From an uncultured Prevotellaceae bacterium (GTDB lineage: Bacteria > Bacteroidota > Bacteroidia > Bacteroidales > Bacteroidaceae), in assembly GCA_947168395.1 (NCBI GenBank), contig CAMVLT010000011.1:20500-84499 (forward strand): a stretch of DNA of 64,000 nucleotides, written 5' to 3'. The first letter of the stretch is position 1, and every line of letters starts with the position of its first letter. The translations under genes were made by a program, and so were the position numbers. Under the pieces are notes generated by a model. The model did no database searches. It worked only from the letters and a program-made list of their open reading frames with translations, and was not told where the DNA came from. Below, piece after piece: positions 57,763-64,000 of this stretch.

Positions 57763-58125
57763 CTATTTGCTATTCTGCTCTATCTCATCTATAAGCTCTT
57801 TCAACTCCTCCACGGAAATTTTCTCCTCCTTCACGAAACTGCTGACGGCGCTCAGGTATGAGTCGTCGAAGTAGTTCTTGATGATGCCCGTCAGGCTCGA
57901 ACGTCCGTACTCCCGTTCGGTGATGGTGGGGAAATACTGGTAGGAGGTGCCATACTGCTTATGGTCCAGGAACCCCTTCTTCTCCAGTATGCGCACCGTC
58001 GTCGACAGCGTGTTGAAGTGGGGGCGGGGCTCGTCGTAGTACTCTAAGAGCTCCTTCACGAACATCGGGCCGTGCTGCCAGTACAGCTCCATGATTTCCT
58101 TTTCCTTGTTGGTTAGTCGTTTCAT
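57763..58125 (-). CDS. BlaI/MecI-family repressor
   Basis: 120 residues. A winged helix (LTNKEKEIMELYWQHGPMFVKELLEYYDEPRPHFNTLSTTVRILEKKGFL) is followed by a helical dimerisation tail (YFDDSYLSAVSSFVKEEKISVEELKELIDEIEQ). BlaI proteins repress their own operon until a BlaR1 partner inactivates them. The BlaR1-like gene follows after 26 nt. Two matching dyads in its promoter (58211-58248) are the likely operators. Confidence 0.92.
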   Translation of the reverse strand: MKRLTNKEKEIMELYWQHGPMFVKELLEYYDEPRPHFNTLSTTVRILEKKGFLDHKQYGTSYQYFPTITEREYGRSSLTGIIKNYFDDSYLSAVSSFVKEEKISVEELKELIDEIEQNSK

Positions 58126-58127
58126 CT

Positions 58128-58172
58128 ATTTTTTTACTTTTTTACTTTTTTACCTTTTTACTTTTTTACCTT
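58128..58172 (-). repeat. GGTAAAAA-type tandem repeats (inverted)
   Basis: Plus strand reads TTTTTTAC/TTTTTACC units. They lie in the 5' leader of the blaI-like transcript, ending just before its ATG. Confidence 0.85.
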
Positions 58173-58210
58173 CAAAAGGTGCGTCAGCATCTGTATCCGA
58201 CCGCAAAGTA

Positions 58211-58248
58211 ACTAAAACTTTTAGTTCCTACCAACTAAAGGCTTTAGT
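58211..58248 (-). promoter_or_regulatory. Twin BlaI-type operators and promoter
   Basis: Two perfect dyads, ACTAAAACTTTTAGT (58211-58225) and ACTAAAGGCTTTAGT (58234-58248), centres 23 bp apart. The minus-strand promoter-like TACTTTG adjoins at 58204-58210. Binding would cover the promoter upstream region. Confidence 0.75.
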
Positions 58249-58297
58249 TTTTAATGATTATTAAGTAGAAAGCCCCTCTTTTCTTAGTTATTCACAC

Positions 58298-58337
58298 AAA
58301 AAAAGGACTACGCCGCTGCATTCAGCTGACGTAGTCC
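58298..58337 (-). terminator. Intrinsic terminator
   Basis: On the minus strand, GGACTACG and CGTAGTCC form a stem around an inner GCTG/CAGC pair, followed by seven T. It lies about 90 nt downstream of the membrane-protein gene at 58429 and would end that transcript. Confidence 0.8.
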
Positions 58338-58428
58338 CTACTGCGGGGTATGGGGTGTAGATTACTTTTCTTCCAGCGACGTGTAGAAGGCTTGTTGCAT
58401 TTGTCGGCATATTCAAACTGGTCCAGTT

Positions 58429-58995
58429 TTAATGACTATTGTTGTCAACTTCCGTAACGAAGCAGGCCACCATTCCGTAGATGATGGTGGGGCGAATCCA
58501 GATTTCGGTCAGCAAATAGTTGGTGTACTCGTTTAAAGGCTCTAAATAGATGGCCCAGTTGTAGAGCGTGGCTATGAGCATGTCGATGATGAAGATGACC
58601 CACAGGTTGCTTTTGGTGTAGCTCTTCCAGTTCTTACGTGCATAGAAATAGGTAAGCGTGCAGAGCAGTAGCACCGCGAGCGTAAGGCACGTCAAGTGCA
58701 GCGCATAAAAGGCCAGTGGCGGCGCAAATAGTATGTCGCGCAGCAGCACGGTTATGCCCACTGAGACGGAGCACCAGTAGTTGAACTGGGGAGTGGTGAT
58801 GCGGTATGAAAAGAAATACATCCAGATCATAACCAGACAGGCCACATAGAACAGGTTGAGCACCAACTCGGGCCATGCCTCGGCTAAGCCGAAATGAAAC
58901 ACGCCATAGAGCATGATGCCCACTGAGAGCATTCCTGCCACGGCAGTAATGCCAACGTCGAAAAACTTCACACCTTTTTTGAATCTTGTCTGCAT
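58429..58995 (-). CDS. Six-helix membrane protein of unknown function
   Basis: 188 residues with about six membrane helices (first VGITAVAGMLSVGIMLYGVF; last IIYGMVACFVTEV) and a short cytoplasmic Lys/Arg-rich N-terminus (MQTRFKKGVKFF). No family is recognised. It starts 16 nt after the helicase gene ends and is followed by a good terminator, so it is probably the second gene of the helicase operon. Confidence 0.6.
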   Translation of the reverse strand: MQTRFKKGVKFFDVGITAVAGMLSVGIMLYGVFHFGLAEAWPELVLNLFYVACLVMIWMYFFSYRITTPQFNYWCSVSVGITVLLRDILFAPPLAFYALHLTCLTLAVLLLCTLTYFYARKNWKSYTKSNLWVIFIIDMLIATLYNWAIYLEPLNEYTNYLLTEIWIRPTIIYGMVACFVTEVDNNSH

Positions 58996-59011
58996 AAGCT
59001 TTACAAATGTT

Positions 59012-60973
59012 TTATGACACGAGTGCTTCGATGTACTCGTAGAGTTTGCGGTAGAAGGGGTGGCGTGTCATGGTCTGTACGTCGCCGATGATGATGAGCT
59101 TCATGCGGGCACGGGTGATGGCCACGTTCATGCGTCGCAGGTCGCGGAGGAAACCTATCTGTCCCTCGTCGTTGGAGCGGACGAGCGAGATGACGATGAT
59201 GTCGCGCTCCTGTCCCTGGAAGCCGTCGACGGTGTTGACGGTGATGAGGTGGCGGAAGGGCTTGAACCATTCCTTCTTCTTGAGTTGCGACCGCAGGTAC
59301 TGCACCTGTGCACGGTAGGGCGAGATGACCCCCACGTCGAGCCGCTCGTTCAGGATGCGCGTCTTGCCGATGCGCTCGAAATACTGCTGCAGGGTCTGTA
59401 GGGTTAGTTCGGCCTCGGGTTTGTTGAGGTAGCCACCAAACCCATCAAACCCACCCCCGACCTGAGACCCACCCCCGACCCCTCCCGAACGGGAGGGGAG
59501 GTTATATGCTTCTTCTCCAGAAGAGTATTCAGACTCCCCTCCCGTTCGGGAGGGGTTGGGGGTGGGTTTTGTGGGCACCCACTCCATCGGCACGTCTAAG
59601 TCGAGTATCGAGCGGAATTTTACTTCAGGGGCACTCTCCACCAGGTTGCCGTAGAACCAGTCGCTGGAGAAGCGCATAATCTCTTCGTTCATGCGGTACT
59701 GCATGCGCAGCAGCGTCACCACCTCGGGCTTGTTGCCGACTATGCGCTCCATCAGCGTCGTGCCCAGACCGGCTTTCAGGGCGGCTATGCTCTTCACCGT
59801 TGGCGGCAGCTGGCAGTGGTCGCCAGCCAGCACCACGCGGCTGACGCGACGGATGGGAATCCAGCAGGCGGCCTCCAGTGCCTGTGCTGCCTCGTCGATA
59901 AAGACGGTGCCGAACTTCTGGCCGTCCAACAGCCGGTTGGCACTTCCCACCAGTGTGCAGGCAATGACGCGGGCCTCGCCGAATAGCTGGGCGTTGATGC
60001 GTATCTCCAGTTCGTTGGCGCGGTCTTTCAGGCGCTCCATCTTCTGGTGGTAAGCCTCCCCCCGTCCCTTCCGAGGTGAGCTCCGCAGCTGACGGATGGC
60101 CTTCCTGATGGCCCACAGCAGTTCGTAGTCGGGATGAGCCTCGAACCGTCGCTCGTAGGTGAACGACAGCATCTTGTCGTTCACGCGCGTGGGATTGCCT
60201 ATTCTTAATACGGGGACGCCGCGGTCGACCAGTTTTTCGGAAATCCAGTCGACGGCCATGTTCGACTGTGCGCACACCAGTACCTGGTTCTCTCGGCGCA
60301 GCGTCTCGTAGATGGCCTCGACCAGCGTTGTCGTCTTGCCCGTGCCTGGAGGGCCGTGTACGACGGCCACGTCCTTGGCCCTCAGCACCAGGTTGACGGC
60401 CTCCTCCTGCGTCTTGTTCAGATAGGGGAAGTGCATCGGAGCAAAGGTGAACGTCTCTGCCCGCTGCTGCGAATAGAAGAGGTCGCGCAGATAGCCTAAC
60501 CGCCCTTTTGCCCGTATCACACGCTCCAGCGCGTCGAACATCGTCTTGTACGACGTCTCGTCGAACGACAGCTGTACGCCCACCTGGTCAGCCGCCTGCA
60601 AATCCACAAGCGGCATGTTGTCGGGCACGCTCACCACCATGCGGTCGCCGTCGACATAGCTCACGGTGCCTGTAAAGTTGTAGTACTTGATGGGGGACTC
60701 ATGTGACTCGTTTCCCCTGAAGAACGCCACGGGCCTGCCAAACTCGAAGTTGTGCTCAATGTCCTGGTCGGCTGTGCGGAACACCTCTACGCAGAACTGG
60801 TTCAGCGAGTTGTAGTAGCTGCGTCCTATGCGCACTGGCCACCACGCATCGCCGCGCTTCACCCTCCGCTGCATACCTATTTCCTCGGTCTGCTTGCAAA
60901 AAGCCTCCTTCTCAGTCTGATACTCCAATTGTAGCAGCAATCGCTGCTGAGTAAGTGCCTGAATAGCGTTCAT
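59012..60973 (-). CDS. SF1 (UPF1/IGHMBP2-like) DNA/RNA helicase
   Basis: 653 residues. Walker A GPPGTGKTTTLVEAI is near residue 207, Walker B VFIDEAAQALEAACW near 356, motif III GDHCQLPPTVKS near 384, motif V TVDGFQGQERDIIVISLVRS near 590 and motif VI MNVAITRARMKLIIIGD near 625. An N-terminal beta-rich stalk precedes the ATPase. Residues 468-508 (PTKPTPNPSRTGGESEYSS and LPSRSGGVGGGSQVGGG) come from a compound palindrome between motifs and are absent from usual relatives. It probably unwinds nucleic acid; the substrate is unknown. Confidence 0.9.
   Translation of the reverse strand: MNAIQALTQQRLLLQLEYQTEKEAFCKQTEEIGMQRRVKRGDAWWPVRIGRSYYNSLNQFCVEVFRTADQDIEHNFEFGRPVAFFRGNESHESPIKYYNFTGTVSYVDGDRMVVSVPDNMPLVDLQAADQVGVQLSFDETSYKTMFDALERVIRAKGRLGYLRDLFYSQQRAETFTFAPMHFPYLNKTQEEAVNLVLRAKDVAVVHGPPGTGKTTTLVEAIYETLRRENQVLVCAQSNMAVDWISEKLVDRGVPVLRIGNPTRVNDKMLSFTYERRFEAHPDYELLWAIRKAIRQLRSSPRKGRGEAYHQKMERLKDRANELEIRINAQLFGEARVIACTLVGSANRLLDGQKFGTVFIDEAAQALEAACWIPIRRVSRVVLAGDHCQLPPTVKSIAALKAGLGTTLMERIVGNKPEVVTLLRMQYRMNEEIMRFSSDWFYGNLVESAPEVKFRSILDLDVPMEWVPTKPTPNPSRTGGESEYSSGEEAYNLPSRSGGVGGGSQVGGGFDGFGGYLNKPEAELTLQTLQQYFERIGKTRILNERLDVGVISPYRAQVQYLRSQLKKKEWFKPFRHLITVNTVDGFQGQERDIIVISLVRSNDEGQIGFLRDLRRMNVAITRARMKLIIIGDVQTMTRHPFYRKLYEYIEALVS
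59447..59570. repeat. Compound GC-rich palindrome in the helicase gene
   Basis: A partial unit at 59447-59462, a full forward copy at 59467-59501 and an inverted copy at 59535-59569. The full copies match in about 33 bp with one mismatch, and a 33-nt spacer has its own small hairpin. In frame. Confidence 0.95.
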
Positions 60974-61000
60974 CGCTGCAAAATTACAAAATTATTTGCA

Positions 61001-61024
61001 ATTCATAATTCATAATTCATAATT
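61001..61024. repeat. Heptamer array in the helicase/kinase divergent gap
   Basis: ATTCATA three times plus ATT, immediately upstream of the kinase promoter box. Confidence 0.9.
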
Positions 61025-61030
61025 ATTTTT

Positions 61031-61038
61031 TATCTTTG
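61031..61038 (+). promoter_or_regulatory. -7 box for the pyridoxal-kinase-like gene
   Basis: TATCTTTG ending only 8 nt before the ATG at 61047, so the mRNA would have a leader of about 5 nt or less. Confidence 0.75.
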
Positions 61039-61046
61039 CATCCGAG

Positions 61047-61859
61047 ATGAAGAAAATACTGCTGATTAACGACGTTGTGGGCTACAGTCACGTAGGAATG
61101 GTGGCGATGATGCCCATCCTGACCTACTTGGGACACCCTACCTACAACCTGCCTACCTCGCTGGTGTCGAACACGCTGGACTATGGCAGTTTCAACGTGC
61201 TCGACACGACTGACTATATGCGGGGGGTGCTGCCAGTGTGGAAGAAGCTGGGGTTCTCGTTCGATGCCATCTGCACGGGACTGATGTTCAGCGAGGAACA
61301 GGCGCTGCTGGTGTCGGCCTACTGCGAAGAGCAAAGCCGCCAGGGCACGACCATCTTCGTAGACCCCATCATGGGCGACGGCGGACGGCTATACAACGGC
61401 ATCACCCGTCGGTCGGTGGAGCTGATGCGGCGTATGGTGAGCGTGGCCGACCTGACGTTCCCCAACTACACGGAGGCCTGCTACCTGACGGACACGCCCT
61501 ATCTGCCCGAGGGCATGACGTGGCAGGAAGCCCGCGAGGTGCTGTCACGCCTGCGCGACCTCGGATGCCGCTCGGCCTTGGTGACCAGTGCCAAGGTGGA
61601 GGGTCAGAGCTGCGTCATAGGCTACAACCACTACAACGGCGAGTTCTTCCGCCTGGACTACGACGAGATACCCGTACTCATCCACGGCACGGGCGACATC
61701 TTCTCGGCAGTACTCATCGGCCACCTGCTGCGTGGCGAAATGCTCAAGCCGTGTACTCGCACGGCGATGGATGTGGTGAGCCGTCTCATTGACCGCAACC
61801 GCGACCTGGACGACAAGAAACGGGGCATACCCATCGAGAAGTGCCTCGACCTGTTGTAG
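61047..61859 (+). CDS. Pyridoxal/pyridoxamine kinase-like protein (PfkB superfamily)
   Basis: 270 residues resembling PdxY/PdxK. MKKILLINDVVGYSHVGMVAMMPIL and TYNLPTSLVSN at the N-terminus fit the pyridoxal site, VDPIMGDGGRLYNG is near residue 107, NYTEACYL near 141, and the ATP-site HGTGDIFSAVLIG near 212 includes the catalytic Asp. It would phosphorylate vitamin B6 forms. There is almost no leader between promoter and ATG. Confidence 0.85.
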   Translation: MKKILLINDVVGYSHVGMVAMMPILTYLGHPTYNLPTSLVSNTLDYGSFNVLDTTDYMRGVLPVWKKLGFSFDAICTGLMFSEEQALLVSAYCEEQSRQGTTIFVDPIMGDGGRLYNGITRRSVELMRRMVSVADLTFPNYTEACYLTDTPYLPEGMTWQEAREVLSRLRDLGCRSALVTSAKVEGQSCVIGYNHYNGEFFRLDYDEIPVLIHGTGDIFSAVLIGHLLRGEMLKPCTRTAMDVVSRLIDRNRDLDDKKRGIPIEKCLDLL

Positions 61860-61890
61860 CACAAACACAGTAACCGTTTTAAATATTACT

Positions 61891-63102
61891 ATGATAGGAA
61901 AAATGATAATCGGCTGCCTGCTACTCTCCTTGAGTGCAGCAGCACAGGAAAAAGAAACTATAGACAGCGTCAGTACACAGGAAAGTAAGCCGAACTTGAT
62001 GACACGGCTTCATCAGGTGCAGCAATTCTTAGACACCAGAGCCAAGAAGAGCGTGGACCCGCGCTACATCGAGGTGCCCGAGAAGCCTTGGAGGGTGATA
62101 CTGCGCTATAAGGAGAACGCGGTAGATGTGGACTACAGCCAGAGTATCGACTTTCCTGGAACTAACGACCATGCTGACTGGAATCTGAGCTTTGAGCCTC
62201 CCATTGCTTCTTCCATCGGCTTCTGGGTAGGCTATCGCGGTACGGGCCTTTCCTACTCCAAGTCGCTCACTAAGAACGCAGGCCGCTATTACTCTTTCAG
62301 CACGACGGGAGCCAAGTACGGCTTCAACTTCCGACTGAGACGCTTCAACACGAAGGATGCCAGCTTCAGTTCAACAAGCTACGAAAACGGGCAGACTATC
62401 CCGTATGACACCGTCGTCAGCATGGAAGCACCTGTATGGATACGGTCCGTCTATGTCAACGGCTACTATGTGTTCAACGGGCGTCGCTACTCACAGGCAG
62501 CCGCCTACAACCAGTCGGTCATCCAGCGTCGCTCCGCAGGCTCACTGCTGTTAGGAGCCACGTGGTATCAGTCGTCGTTCGACTATTCAGACATCCGGAA
62601 CTTTCTCTTTATGATGATCGGCCACGGCATCTACCGCGTCAAAGTACACCAGGCCAACCTCGGTATCGGCTACGGCTACAACTGGGTGCCGCTGCGCGGC
62701 CTTGTGGTCAATGCGATGGCCATGCCTACCGTCAACGTCTATAACCGTGTGAAAGCCTACAGGTACGAAATGAACTACGACATCTCTCCCAAAGAGCCTG
62801 TTGACAACTACGGCGACTGGAACAAGGAAACGAAGACATGGGCCAACGGAAAGACGCATAAGCCCATCGAGATGGCGGTCGGTAAGGAGAACCCTCAGTT
62901 TGACTATTGGGAAATTGAGCCAGATGTTATCCACAGCATGTTCCGGATTAACCTTGACCTGCGGCTTGGCATAGCCTACAACTGGAGCAACTACTTCGTT
63001 GGCGTCCAGGCGCAGTACAACAATTTCAACTATAAGAGCGATCATTGCAAAGTCAACATCTACGATGCCTACGCCCGTGCGTCATTTGGCGTGAGACTGT
63101 AA
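61891..63102 (+). CDS. DUF4421-family outer-membrane protein
   Basis: 403 residues from the ATG at 61891. Signal peptide MIGKMIIGCLLLSLSAAAQ. The mature region matches the Bacteroidetes family DUF4421: WRVILRYKENAVDVDYSQS, GFWVGYRGTGLSYSKSL and a C-terminal strand series ending FGVRL. Probably an outer-membrane barrel of unknown role. It follows the kinase gene by 31 nt and is convergent with the HU-like gene. Confidence 0.8.
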   Translation: MIGKMIIGCLLLSLSAAAQEKETIDSVSTQESKPNLMTRLHQVQQFLDTRAKKSVDPRYIEVPEKPWRVILRYKENAVDVDYSQSIDFPGTNDHADWNLSFEPPIASSIGFWVGYRGTGLSYSKSLTKNAGRYYSFSTTGAKYGFNFRLRRFNTKDASFSSTSYENGQTIPYDTVVSMEAPVWIRSVYVNGYYVFNGRRYSQAAAYNQSVIQRRSAGSLLLGATWYQSSFDYSDIRNFLFMMIGHGIYRVKVHQANLGIGYGYNWVPLRGLVVNAMAMPTVNVYNRVKAYRYEMNYDISPKEPVDNYGDWNKETKTWANGKTHKPIEMAVGKENPQFDYWEIEPDVIHSMFRINLDLRLGIAYNWSNYFVGVQAQYNNFNYKSDHCKVNIYDAYARASFGVRL

Positions 63103-63141
63103 GAAATGAAACTCGCAGCCCTTTCGGAGAAGAGTAAATAA

Positions 63142-63264
63142 ACACCCCTCCCGTTCGGGAGGGGCAGGGGGTGGGTCTGAGGGGATGTTTTATAGACGGC
63201 ATCTATATAAACACCCCTCCCGTTCGGGAGGGGCAGGGGGTGGGTTTCAGGGGGTGGGTTTCAG
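63142..63264 (-). repeat. Two tandem GC-rich palindromic elements, intergenic
   Basis: Direct copies at 63142-63180 and 63211-63250, with an identical core of about 35 nt (CCCCTCCCGTTCGGGAGGGG plus CAGGGGGTGGGT), 69 bp apart. The last 14 bp (GGGGTGGGTTTCAG) are duplicated again. They lie between convergent genes and could stop transcription from both sides. Confidence 0.95.
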
Positions 63265-63266
63265 GG

Positions 63267-63797
63267 TTACGGCTCCGGCTGGTCCTGCTCCTGCAGCGCG
63301 AGGCTGGCAATGGGCACGCGGGTCTGGTAACGCTTCACCTTGCCGTCGACCGTCACCTTGTGGACGGTGATGAGGTCGCGCATCTCGAAGATGCAGTCCT
63401 TCTTCAGGTTGCGGCTGGTCAGCTCCTCACCCTTCGCGCCCTCGGGCAGGAAGCGCAGGTGTACGCCCTCAATCTGCACGGTGGGGTCGTAGGCCAGGGG
63501 AGACTCCACGCCACCCTTCTTGTTCTCGATGGTGGGATAGAAGGTGCCCAAGCCTTCGAGCTTGACGGGCTGTCCCTGGCAGATCAGCTCCTTCATGCAC
63601 GATACGATGTTCTGCAGCACCAGCACCATCATCTCGTAGGTTGTCAACTTGCCGTGCTCCGTGAGGTGCTTTGCGAAGCCCTTCAGGTTCAGCGGCTCTT
63701 TGGATTCTGCCTCTCCGAAGTACATGCCGTAGGTACGCGAGGCCGAGTTGGTGTCCTTCTTCAGGTTCACCTGGAAAGTAATCTCATTTCTTGCCAT
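63267..63797 (-). CDS. HU-like DNA-binding protein
   Basis: 176 residues of the Bacteroidetes HU-related family (longer than HU). ARNEITFQVNLKKDTNSASRTYGMYFGEAE replaces the usual helical start. FAKHLTEHGKLTTYEMMVLVLQNIVSCMKELI and the beta arm KLEGLGTFYPTIENKKGGV follow, then a C-terminal extension ending QDQPEP. Such proteins coat or bend DNA; roles vary. Promoter box at 63889-63896. Confidence 0.85.
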   Translation of the reverse strand: MARNEITFQVNLKKDTNSASRTYGMYFGEAESKEPLNLKGFAKHLTEHGKLTTYEMMVLVLQNIVSCMKELICQGQPVKLEGLGTFYPTIENKKGGVESPLAYDPTVQIEGVHLRFLPEGAKGEELTSRNLKKDCIFEMRDLITVHKVTVDGKVKRYQTRVPIASLALQEQDQPEP

Positions 63798-63888
63798 TTT
63801 GTTGTGTTTTTTATGGTATCAGAAACGCCGTGCGACCAACTACACCGGGTGGCCGCTTCCCGCTTGTTATCCTTATCTTTTTACATTG

Positions 63889-63896
63889 CAAAGGTA
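63889..63896 (-). promoter_or_regulatory. -7 box for the HU-like gene
   Basis: TACCTTTG on the minus strand, about 91 nt before the ATG at 63797. The remaining bases to the window end show no gene. Confidence 0.65.
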
Positions 63897-64000
63897 CAAA
63901 AAATTCTCGAAACCACCAAATATTTCCTAAACTTTTTTCGCAAAAAGTACACAAAAGGAACCGCATTCTATGGTAAATTCCAAACATATTATGCGATTTA

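Noticed and set aside
63142..63264. Possible CRISPR array from two GC-rich repeats
   Set aside because: Only two copies, which are palindromic elements found elsewhere as single units.

Overview
The window looks like the chromosome of a Prevotella-type member of the Bacteroidales. The reasons are the TAnnTTTG promoter boxes in front of many genes, the porU-porV pair of the type IX secretion system (T9SS), secreted proteins with T9SS-style C-terminal tails, and several Bacteroidetes-only families (DUF4290, DUF3160, DUF4421, DUF6057). I see no rRNA, tRNA, prophage or CRISPR. Genus is an inference; nothing in the sequence names a species.

Layout. 1-13.2 kb: the tail of an ECF sigma factor with its membrane-spanning partner, pyrE, a conserved SRPBCC protein, argH, a Rieske-like lipoprotein, a repeat-rich gap with a decayed REP-associated transposase (RAYT), a DUF3160/CapA block, a VWA lipoprotein, then a second ECF sigma factor with a paralogous partner. 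13.2-26.8 kb: a third ECF sigma factor with a membrane protein, then a dense housekeeping run: tsaB, DUF4290, murA, rimM, dxr, rseP, an FAH-family hydrolase, porU, porV, and a DUF559 nuclease fused to ispF. 26.8-36.5 kb: a GH127/GH146-type arabinofuranosidase, a HAD phosphatase, and a putative iron/heme cluster (hemerythrin-LuxR regulator, porin, imelysin, di-heme oxidoreductase, CcsA-like periplasmic domain). 36.7-50.6 kb: a pectin/hemicellulose block with a large T9SS cargo protein, a SusR-like one-component regulator, a 1780-residue pectinesterase-pectate lyase fusion and a GH3 enzyme. 50.8-64 kb: metG, a DUF6057/TolB-like pair, a BlaI-BlaR1/TonB pair with clear operators, an SF1 helicase, a pyridoxal-kinase-like protein, a DUF4421 protein and an HU-like protein.

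The most striking feature is the load of short repeats that enter coding sequence without breaking it. Family 1 is a GC-rich palindrome (CCCACCCCCNACCCCTCCC plus an inverted GGGAGGGG; the opposite strand is a G-quadruplex motif). It lies in frame in at least eight genes, including metG, ispF, the porV signal peptide, a BlaR1-like protease and a helicase. One DUF559 nuclease gene is bracketed by inverted copies and has become fused to ispF. Family 2 is a REP-like GTTTAGGTAGGGTAAAC hairpin family, one locus of which adjoins the RAYT remnant. Family 3 is tandem heptamers with a TTCA/TGAA core, found in leaders, in a signal peptide, in a membrane segment and at the pectinesterase/pectate lyase junction. 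Family 4 is GGTAAAAA tandem repeats in intergenic gaps.

The genes connect into a cell-envelope theme: PorU/PorV would export the T9SS-tailed pectin enzymes, the adjacent one-component regulator would switch them on, and two sigma factor/partner pairs may report on the envelope.
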